Under the pieces are notes generated by a model. It searched no databases. It worked only from the letters and a program-made list of their open reading frames with translations, and was not told the DNA's origin. A DNA stretch of 14,827 nucleotides from Candidatus Hodarchaeota archaeon (GTDB lineage: Archaea; Asgardarchaeota; Heimdallarchaeia; Hodarchaeales; YT1-039), in contig JAEOTF010000390.1 of the NCBI GenBank assembly GCA_016840025.1, positions 1-14,827 on the forward strand, read 5' to 3'. The translations under genes were made by a program, and so were the position numbers. Below are positions 1 to 6,007 of this stretch, piece by piece; the stretch's first letter is position 1; every line of letters begins with the position of its first letter.

Positions 1-45
1 GGTTAGAAACTCCCTAAAAGTTAATTCCTCTTCCTCTAAATTCAA
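1..45 (-). CDS. Possible 5' fragment of a gene running off the left edge
   Basis: On the minus strand a TTG at 45-43 opens a reading frame that continues to the window edge and begins LNLEEEELTFREF. An in-frame TAG lies about 27 bases upstream. A purine-rich GAGGGG at 58-63 could act as a distant ribosome binding site. The acidic run looks like a protein start, but 15 codons cannot establish a gene and no family can be named. Confidence 0.22.
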   Translation of the reverse strand, partial: MNLEEEELTFREFLT

Positions 46-143
46 TTCTCTGATGTCCCCTCTAGTTTTCTATACCCAGAGTTAGCTCTAATGTTATCTA
101 TACAAGAATGTGTTTTCTATAAAAATAATACGATGCCATGAAT

Positions 144-866
144 TCATTCAAACTGGTCAAATTGTTCTCGAAAAGAATACTGGTCAATCCAAGTGAGTAC
201 AAGAGAAACAGTTAATAAGCTAACTCCCATTAATGTGGCATAAACACCCATTCGAATTGCTTCTTCCATTAAAATGGTGATACAACACCAAACTATCGAG
301 ATAGCGGACATTGGCCAAAAATAAATCTGAAAATTTGTGATGGTTTGTGTTTCAGGGAGGATAAAGGGCGTAAGGAACGCTGCCAAAGTTACTGCTCCAG
401 CCCATATATACACTACTTCCTCATTACTAGAAGAAGCCCTGAAACCATTTAAAATGAAGGCTAATCCCATAGTAACCGTCCATAGGATACCAACCCTAAT
501 ATAGAATGTTTTCCAATTTGACAATGTTTGATATCTGAGTAAAAATACCCAAACAATAGCAAAAGGTGCTATGTGAATCAACCAAGTTGACAAGACTAAC
601 CATGGATATTCAGTATAATCAGAACTCTGCAGAAAGAAAATTTGAGAGGGATCAACATCCAAAAAATAGTGGGAAACAAGTTCAACCCAACCAGCTAAAA
701 GCGCAATTATCCCAAACGCCCCTAAAGCCAAATGAAACCGTGCTCGTTCATGACGGTCCTCAAAATTCTGAACTCTTTGCAGTGTAGTTACAAAATCATG
801 TAAATCAAGCAACGGTGATGTGTCAGCGGATTCCAACGTTATTATCTCCAAATCATAATTTCGCAT
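144..866 (-). CDS. Hypothetical six-helix integral membrane protein
   Basis: This 240-residue protein is not recognised. The first 43 residues are soluble and fairly acidic. Six hydrophobic segments then follow at about residues 44-66, 88-110, 123-143, 151-170, 181-200 and 205-226, with a short charged tail (SFREQFDQFE). There is no signal peptide, metal-binding motif or catalytic signature, so no function is proposed. The ATG at 866 is chosen because it opens the frame, but it has no clear Shine-Dalgarno sequence. The gene is transcribed divergently from the methyltransferase, with about 100 A/T-rich bases between them that must hold both promoters. Coding status is supported by length and the regular helix-loop pattern; the plus-strand frame at 566-787 is its antisense shadow. 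Confidence 0.72.
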   Translation of the reverse strand: MRNYDLEIITLESADTSPLLDLHDFVTTLQRVQNFEDRHERARFHLALGAFGIIALLAGWVELVSHYFLDVDPSQIFFLQSSDYTEYPWLVLSTWLIHIAPFAIVWVFLLRYQTLSNWKTFYIRVGILWTVTMGLAFILNGFRASSSNEEVVYIWAGAVTLAAFLTPFILPETQTITNFQIYFWPMSAISIVWCCITILMEEAIRMGVYATLMGVSLLTVSLVLTWIDQYSFREQFDQFE

Positions 867-968
867 TTTTCGATAAAAGTAGATAACTTAGTTTGTCTCG
901 CAAAGTATTTCTAATATACCTTCATGCTACTAATTCTTAGTCTTAATGAATTATTGTGTGATATTACT

Positions 969-2036
969 ATGGAGCTAAAAGAGTCAAAATCCAAAGAATT
1001 TCTTCAGATAGGTCATCAGATAATTTATTTTAAAAGTTCGGAACACATGGCAGAAATAGAAGACGAATCAATTGATGTTATTGTGACATCTCCTCCTTAT
1101 AATCGAGGAAAAACCTATTCAGCTGATGGTGGCACTCAACATAATGATAATTTATCAAAAGAAGAATATAATAACTTACTTTTGCATGTTTGGCGAGAAT
1201 GTTATCGAGTTTTGAAACAATCTGGGCTTTTTTTTCTTAATATATGTGATGCTGCTCAGGATCAAGGAAAAAGTGAAGCTGTGGTTCATTTAGCAGTTAA
1301 AGCAGGGTTTAAACGTATTCAAACCATTGCTTGGGTCAAATCAATCCTAGGTCGTGGACATTTCACTCCATCGGGGGGAGAAAGACGTCTGAATAATATT
1401 TGGGAAAATATCTATCTTCTGTGTAAAGATCGTAAGACGTATAATCTTGATCCTAAAGCTATTGGTATTCCTTATGCTGATAAATCAAATATCGGTCGTT
1501 ATTCTGATCGAGATCTCCGGGATGCAGGTAATGTCTGGTTAATTCCTTATCGAAAAACAACCGGAAAAACGATTAAAAAAGGGCATGATGCACCCTTCCC
1601 CATTGAATTACCTTATAGATGTCTTAAACTTGTTCCAAACTGTAAACGAGTACTTGACCCATTTGGAGGAACATGTAGTACTTTAGCTGCAGCTGAATAT
1701 TTAAGGATAGAAGGAATTGCTTATGAACTCTATCCTCGCCGAAATGTAATTATGGAACGAATAACTAATGTTACAAACTTTATTCCACAAAAAGATATAC
1801 TAATTCCTCATCTTGAATTATCTCTCTTCAACCTTACAAAAATTCTGAAAAAGATTAGTAATGATCTTGAGTTATCTCCCTTTTTTGTTCCTACATCCAA
1901 AAAGAGAGAAGTCGAATTACAAATCATGAAAGAAGTTCTTAAGAACCTTAAAATCAAATTACCAGTGACAGGCTTTGAATTTAAAAAGGATACTACACTA
2001 AGACAATCCTATCTCACTAAATTCTTCAAGAAATAG
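969..2036 (+). CDS. Site-specific DNA methyltransferase, beta class (N4-cytosine or N6-adenine), no partner nuclease
   Basis: Predicted SAM-dependent DNA methylase that modifies an exocyclic amino group in a short recognition sequence. Counting from the ATG at 969 (355 residues), the catalytic motif IV TSPPYN is at 40-45, a conserved HDAPFP segment at 206-211, and the SAM-binding motif I LDPFGGT at about 229-235. Motif IV before motif I defines the beta class. The Ser/Thr-Ser-Pro-Pro-Tyr form of motif IV is commonest in N4-cytosine enzymes, but N6-adenine cannot be excluded. About 90 residues after the core (from ~268) form a Lys-rich C-terminal extension. An upstream in-frame ATG at 924 would add 15 residues; 969 is preferred because GTGTGAT lies 7 bases before it and it fits the family N-terminus. 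No restriction endonuclease or specificity gene adjoins it. Confidence 0.93.
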   Translation: MELKESKSKEFLQIGHQIIYFKSSEHMAEIEDESIDVIVTSPPYNRGKTYSADGGTQHNDNLSKEEYNNLLLHVWRECYRVLKQSGLFFLNICDAAQDQGKSEAVVHLAVKAGFKRIQTIAWVKSILGRGHFTPSGGERRLNNIWENIYLLCKDRKTYNLDPKAIGIPYADKSNIGRYSDRDLRDAGNVWLIPYRKTTGKTIKKGHDAPFPIELPYRCLKLVPNCKRVLDPFGGTCSTLAAAEYLRIEGIAYELYPRRNVIMERITNVTNFIPQKDILIPHLELSLFNLTKILKKISNDLELSPFFVPTSKKREVELQIMKEVLKNLKIKLPVTGFEFKKDTTLRQSYLTKFFKK

Positions 2037-2105
2037 TCGCATTATCACTGAATCGAGCTATAATCATTCTTAAAGTATGTTATTTTTAGAATCAAAAATT
2101 TTCCT

Positions 2106-3689
2106 TCATTTTTTCCTTTTGGTTATATACAAACAACCAAATACAAGTAGGAATAGTATACCGAGGAGTTGCAACTGTGAACTCTTGAAGTCGGAAGCTG
2201 TTATCATCGAGGAGTTACTTGTAGTTGTTGTAAGAGGCGATGATGTAAGTTGTGAGATTTTTCCATCTACCACCTGAATACTGCTGTAAGTAGGGTGTCC
2301 TCCTTCATCAAATACTACTAACGTTAGATTATGATCTCTAGTAGAGAGAAGTGCAAGGTTAAATTTAAGTTCTGTTGGACGCCAGTATTTATCGAATGTA
2401 TGTCCACCATTCCTGATAACATCACCGTTGTGATAAAGTTTGTAAGATCCATACATCTTAATTCTTGTCCGAAAATTATACCACGTTGGCCAACTAATCT
2501 CCAGCTCATCATTCTGATAGTTATACTGAGGAGAACCTATAACAGGCGACCTACGAAATCGTTCCATTCTGTAAATGCTTTTCCACTCGGGGTACCTCAT
2601 CTCCCAAACAATTTCTCCAGCTTCATTTACTTCTGTTAGTATAGGACCAGCATTACCGCTAGGGTGTGTCCAAGGTCCGAATGCACCTAGTCTATCTCCA
2701 TTAGGTAGTCTGTCGGCATCACCCATCATATTGCAATAATATTCATACCGAGGAGCTGCCCAAACCCATGATTCATTTGCTGTCATCGTAGTTTCATTGA
2801 TAGTGATCTCTACTAAGCGAGAAATCTGATTAGAATTATTGGTCTTATTATGGTAGTCATTATCAAAGATAATGAATGTATTCTCGTCTATAGGCTCGAC
2901 TGAGTGAGCATGATAGAAAAGAGCCTGTTTTTGTCTTCCATTAACATCGTAGAGGGTAAAATTCCCATATTCCCCCAATGACCAAATTAATTCGCCTGTT
3001 TGGTGATCTATTTTATAGAAAGTATTAGTATTTCGAAAATTTACATAAAACACATCCTCTTCAGCATCAAAATAAAGGGTATTAGCATGAGTTATATCTC
3101 GAGCTGATCCTTCCAAATCACCAAAGGGGCAATATTGGGAAGTAGGGACGAAGTCAAGTGAATCTTTTCTCCAAACAACATGCCCTGTTGAATTTTTCTC
3201 ATCTATATAGTCATAACCATATGTATGACCAAACAAATCGATGTAATACCTTGTAAATGTAAATAAATTGCCATTATGAGGATTGTAATCCATATCATGA
3301 TGATGTCTGGGGAAATAGTATTTAACGATCTTATTAGTATAAAGATTCAACATGAATGCGCCGTTAGTATTATTTCCCACCAAAATTGTTGTTGAATTAA
3401 TTAATCTCAACCCTCTCAAGAGTCCTCCAGACTCTATTTCATATGTTTTAATTAGAGTCCCATTGGTGTGGATAATAGTCAACTCATATAGCGTGGAATC
3501 GAGACTACGGAGAATAAATATGTTATAACCTTCAAATTCTTCTCCTGTCTTTTCCAACGACATATAATTAGAAATAAGGTTTTTATCGGGATTTGCAGTT
3601 GTTGAGAATACCATACTGATACTAGACAGAATAAAAATCAAAACAAAAAGAAAGAAAAAATGTCTTATGTGAAAATTGTGTTTATGCAT
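2106..3689 (-). CDS. Arylsulfotransferase (ASST)-like membrane-anchored extracellular protein
   Basis: A 527-residue protein with a hydrophobic signal/anchor at about 9-29, a beta-propeller body, and a C-terminal Ser/Thr linker (483-495), transmembrane helix (about 504-521) and basic tail KRKK. ASST-like signatures include the HHHDMDYNPHNGNLF region (129-143), DITHANTLYF (198-207), a conserved FRNTNTFYKID stretch (218-228), YHAHSV (259-264) and GDADRLPNGDRL (323-334). Residues about 390-475 look like a separate beta-sandwich domain. About eleven N-X-S/T sequons are spread over the body, as expected for a glycosylated surface protein. Bacterial ASST moves sulfate between phenolic compounds using an active-site His; whether this archaeal relative is catalytic is unknown. 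The ATG at 3689 is preceded by AGGGTG. The gene converges on the methyltransferase. Confidence 0.85.
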   Translation of the reverse strand: MHKHNFHIRHFFFLFVLIFILSSISMVFSTTANPDKNLISNYMSLEKTGEEFEGYNIFILRSLDSTLYELTIIHTNGTLIKTYEIESGGLLRGLRLINSTTILVGNNTNGAFMLNLYTNKIVKYYFPRHHHDMDYNPHNGNLFTFTRYYIDLFGHTYGYDYIDEKNSTGHVVWRKDSLDFVPTSQYCPFGDLEGSARDITHANTLYFDAEEDVFYVNFRNTNTFYKIDHQTGELIWSLGEYGNFTLYDVNGRQKQALFYHAHSVEPIDENTFIIFDNDYHNKTNNSNQISRLVEITINETTMTANESWVWAAPRYEYYCNMMGDADRLPNGDRLGAFGPWTHPSGNAGPILTEVNEAGEIVWEMRYPEWKSIYRMERFRRSPVIGSPQYNYQNDELEISWPTWYNFRTRIKMYGSYKLYHNGDVIRNGGHTFDKYWRPTELKFNLALLSTRDHNLTLVVFDEGGHPTYSSIQVVDGKISQLTSSPLTTTTSNSSMITASDFKSSQLQLLGILFLLVFGCLYITKRKK

Positions 3690-3730
3690 GATAACACCCT
3701 TATCAAGTGAGTTTGAGTTTTTTGTGATCT

Positions 3731-3767
3731 TCTTGGAAATTAATGTGATAGTTATCCTAATCCAAGA
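3731..3767. repeat. Inverted repeat in a divergent promoter region
   Basis: TCTTGGA at 3731-3737 and TCCAAGA at 3761-3767 are perfect 7-base reverse complements separated by 23 bases. They lie between the divergent ASST-like gene and the decapeptide-repeat gene, about 40-80 bases upstream of the former. They could be an operator for either gene, but a 7-base pair of arms can arise by chance. Confidence 0.25.
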
Positions 3768-3852
3768 GTGAAATATTAAAATTATTTTTAATCAAACCTG
3801 CCTTATTAAATTCTGGTTGACTTCTAGAAACAAAAATATAAGGTTGGTATTT

Positions 3853-4056
3853 ATGAAAGTTAAAGAGCATCTACAATTAACTCTTATCTTTGCAAAACAC
3901 CCAAGTTTAGCCGCAATCATTATGAAAAATCCAAAAATTATTTCAATGTTGATAAAATATCCTCAAATAGCACCCTTATTGGTAAAAAAACCGAGTTTAG
4001 TGAAAATACTTACAAAAAAACCAAGTTTCATTTCAAAAATATTGAAGCTTTTATAA
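3853..4056 (+). CDS. Small protein of tandem ten-residue Pro/Lys repeats
   Basis: This 67-residue protein (ATG 3853) consists of a short head (MKVKE) followed by a strictly ten-residue period. The units begin at residue 6 (HLQLTLIFAK, lacking the Pro), then at 16, 26, 36, 46 and 56, and the chain ends LL. The consensus is x-P-x-(L/I)-x-x-(I/L)-(L/M)-x-K; NPKIISMLIK and KPSLVKILTK are typical. Pro at position 2 should start short amphipathic helices with one aliphatic and one basic face. No signal peptide or other domain is visible. The ATG at 3853 is preferred over a TTG at 3817 because AGGTTGG lies about 7 bases upstream. The NP-led short helices recall STI1/ubiquilin-type chaperone motifs or a membrane-surface peptide, but that is only a resemblance. 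The gene stands alone. Confidence 0.62.
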   Translation: MKVKEHLQLTLIFAKHPSLAAIIMKNPKIISMLIKYPQIAPLLVKKPSLVKILTKKPSFISKILKLL

Positions 4057-4203
4057 TAAAGTGACAACCTTCGAGCTATATTTTCTTTTCTACCACTTTT
4101 TTGAATCAAGCCACAAAACAATACTCTAATCTCAAAGCGGAGTGAAATAGAACATAGATGTTAGAATAATTATTTTTCCAATCTCCTGCCTTTTTTTTTC
4201 ATA

Positions 4204-4216
4204 TCTTTAAAAAAAC
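4204..4216 (+). promoter_or_regulatory. Probable TATA box for the winged-helix gene
   Basis: The A/T-rich element TCTTTAAAAAAAC lies about 35-45 bases before the GTG at 4249. An archaeal TATA box placed here would start transcription near 4235-4240, giving a very short leader, which agrees with the lack of a strong ribosome binding site. A run of T residues immediately upstream (4190-4199) could also end any transcript from the preceding small gene. Confidence 0.35.
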
Positions 4217-4248
4217 TGCGGAATACGGAATAGTGAATTGAACAGGTT

Positions 4249-4617
4249 GTGAAAAAGATCTCATTTCAAAGTTCCTCTTCAAAAACTAATGATACTGCCC
4301 ATATAGATCTTCATACACTTCTTTTTAGACTTAGTGAAACAAAAAAACAGATTCTAGTTCAATTAGCCTTGCATCCCTATTTAGGTTATCGACGCCTGTC
4401 AAAGAGATTAGGTTTATCTATTGGTAATATCCGGTCTCACCTTAAGAGGGGTAAAAATAGTCTTCATGAATTAGGATTTGTCAATCCCACAGTACACGGT
4501 TGGCTTCTGACAGAATTAGGTGAAAAATTCGTCCAGAAATTACAGAGTGAAGTAAAATTGTTTCCTATCTTCGGTATAATAAGTGATCTTTCTGTGAGAT
4601 TAGCAAATGAAGTATAG
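4249..4617 (+). CDS. Winged helix-turn-helix DNA-binding protein
   Basis: A 122-residue protein whose centre (about residues 25-95) has the pattern of an archaeal winged helix: helix 1 with ETKKQILVQLALHPY (30-44), helix 2 YRRLSKRLGL (47-56), a recognition helix SIGNIRSHLKRGKNSLHELGF (57-77), then a wing and a final helix with GWLLTELGEKFVQKL (84-98). The pattern resembles ArsR/MarR-like archaeal regulators, but no ligand or metal site is visible. The first 20 residues are Ser/Thr-rich and probably disordered; the last 20 are hydrophobic. The GTG at 4249 is nearly forced, because an in-frame TGA sits at 4234-4236. The gene lies 299 bases upstream of the amino-acid importer in the same direction, so a regulatory link is possible but unproven. 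Confidence 0.7.
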   Translation: MKKISFQSSSSKTNDTAHIDLHTLLFRLSETKKQILVQLALHPYLGYRRLSKRLGLSIGNIRSHLKRGKNSLHELGFVNPTVHGWLLTELGEKFVQKLQSEVKLFPIFGIISDLSVRLANEV

Positions 4618-4916
4618 GCCACAGCTTTAGATTTACATTGTTCCGTCACAAAAATATCGAATTAACTATAAGGGACATGAATAAGGCATTATCTCTCTAA
4701 TACTTCATTCTTGTTGAGAAAAAAGAGTAAAAATCCCTTAATTCTAGTTTAGTTAATTATTTAAGTATTTATTATTCAAATTCAGGTTAATATTCCTGAT
4801 TAAGACTAGTAAGGGACATTTAAGAGTCTTTTCATTAGTTTTAAACCAGGTAGAAAAAAAGATAAAAAAGTGATAAGAAAAAATCGATTGCTGACCACTT
4901 ATTCTGGGGATTTCTT
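4618..4916. promoter_or_regulatory. Long A/T-rich intergenic region before the importer genes
   Basis: No gene is seen in these 299 bases. They contain an exact ten-base direct repeat TAAGGGACAT (4669-4678 and 4810-4819), a small inverted repeat TCAGG-N8-CCTGA (4782-4799) and a TATA-like tract near 4750-4772 (TTAATTATTTAAG and TTTATTATT). A GGGGA at 4906-4910 lies 6 bases before the ATPase ATG. The region is a reasonable home for the importer's promoter and operators, but no single element is certain. Confidence 0.4.
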
Positions 4917-5771
4917 ATGGTTCTCACTAAAAAAACATATTCACCCGCAGGAAAGGAAATGATTCGTGCAGAAAACATTTATAAAAATTTTGGAAAAGTA
5001 CAAGCCTTACGAGGAGTTTCCCTTAAACTCTATGAGGGGGAGAAATTAGTTGTTATTGGTTCTAGTGGTTCAGGAAAGAGTACTCTGATGAGATGCATCA
5101 ATCGTCTCATTGAACCCGATCAAGGGGAAGTATATTTTGATGGGGAGCTAATTACGCCTGAGAGTGACATCAATGCGATTCGAGCAGATGTGGGTATGGT
5201 TTTCCAACATTTTAACCTGTTCATGCACTTAACGGCATATCAGAATGTAATCCTGCCCCTGGAGAAAGCTCGGGGATTGAATAAGGAAGAAGCTCATAAA
5301 AGAGCTATGGAAGCATTAGAAAAAGTGAACCTTCACGATAAAATCCACAGTTATCCTGGTGAATTGAGTGGTGGACAACAACAACGTGTAGCAATCGCTC
5401 GCGCCCTTGGTATGAATCCCAAGGTGATTATGTTCGATGAACCCACCTCTGCTCTTGATCCTGAACTGATCGGAGAAGTCTTAGCCGTCATGAAAAAACT
5501 TGCGTCAGAGGGGATGACCATGCTAGTCGTAACCCATGAGATTGGGTTTGCTAGAGAAGTAGGTGATTATGTGCTTTTTATGGATGAAGGAGTAGTGATT
5601 GAGGAAGGGTTACCCGATGACCTTTTTTCCCGTCCAGAAGAAGAACGAAGCAAGCAATTTCTCGCAAAAATTTTGGACCACTCTTTTGGAGACTCTTGTC
5701 TAGTCTGTGAAAAACCCGTTCGGTCAACAGATTCTTTTTGTCCACAGTGTGGGGCAAAAACACGACGATAG
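4917..5771 (+). CDS. glnQ: Polar amino-acid ABC transporter ATPase (GlnQ/HisP type) with C-terminal zinc ribbon
   Basis: Cytoplasmic ATPase that would power import of a polar amino acid with the downstream binding protein and permease. All ABC motifs are intact: Walker [10 protein letters not shown] at 48-56, Q-loop Gln97 (MVFQHFNLF), signature LSGGQ at 150-154, Walker B VIMFDE at 170-175 and H-loop His207. The overall match is to the GlnQ/HisP group. Canonical members end after the [15 protein letters not shown] region (about 248). This one continues with about 36 residues containing CLVC (261-264) and CPQC (275-278), a CxxC-N10-CxxC zinc ribbon. The ATG at 4917 is used, giving 284 residues; a second in-frame ATG at 4959 ([12 protein letters not shown]) matches the usual family N-terminus and has AGG upstream, so it may be the real start. 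The exact substrate is unknown. Confidence 0.95.
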   Translation: MVLTKKTYSPAGKEMIRAENIYKNFGKVQALRGVSLKLYEGEKLVVIGSSGSGKSTLMRCINRLIEPDQGEVYFDGELITPESDINAIRADVGMVFQHFNLFMHLTAYQNVILPLEKARGLNKEEAHKRAMEALEKVNLHDKIHSYPGELSGGQQQRVAIARALGMNPKVIMFDEPTSALDPELIGEVLAVMKKLASEGMTMLVVTHEIGFAREVGDYVLFMDEGVVIEEGLPDDLFSRPEEERSKQFLAKILDHSFGDSCLVCEKPVRSTDSFCPQCGAKTRR

Positions 5772-5885
5772 CAGGAATAGAAAACCACGACTATTCCAAC
5801 TCGATGAAAAAATAAGATAACTGCAGATACAGCTGTTTAAAGGTTTTGTCGAGTAATTACTATACTAATCGTCTCACTATTTCTT

Positions 5886-5899
5886 ACTGAGTTTTTTTT
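5886..5899 (+). terminator. T-tract, possible archaeal terminator after the ATPase gene
   Basis: A run of about ten T residues follows GAG about 115 bases after the ATPase stop codon and before the promoter of the binding-protein gene. Archaeal RNA polymerase terminates at such T-tracts without needing a hairpin. It would partly separate ATPase and binding-protein transcription. Confidence 0.35.
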
Positions 5900-5944
5900 T
5901 CGGAATTTTAATCAAAAAAGTTATTATTTTCAAATAATTAACAC

Positions 5945-5998
5945 ATATATATTTGCTCTATACTTTGTATATAGAGAAAATCTGAGTGTAAAGGAGGT
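5945..5998 (+). promoter_or_regulatory. Promoter, overlapping inverted repeat and strong ribosome binding site of the binding-protein gene
   Basis: A TATA-like ATATATATTT lies at 5945-5954. Directly after it, CTCTATA (5956-5962) and TATAGAG (5970-5976) form a perfect 7-base inverted repeat with a 7-base spacer. This covers the interval from the TATA box to the expected start of transcription (about 5973-5980), where a bound repressor would block initiation. GGAGGT at 5993-5998 is a near-consensus Shine-Dalgarno sequence with 9 bases to the TTG at 6008. The operator role is inferred from position and symmetry. Confidence 0.5.
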
Positions 5999-6007
5999 TA
6001 AAAAACC

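Noticed and set aside
566..787. Plus-strand frame of 73 codons
   Set aside because: It lies wholly antisense to the six-helix membrane protein, has low-complexity Gln/Asn/Lys-rich content and no ribosome binding site.
2331..2639. Plus-strand frame of 102 codons inside the ASST-like gene
   Set aside because: It is antisense to a well-supported coding region with recognisable motifs, and its translation shows no domain pattern.
969..4617. A defence island built on the methyltransferase, repeat protein and winged-helix gene
   Set aside because: No nuclease, helicase, toxin, transposase or integrase is present, and the genes are on both strands with separate promoters.
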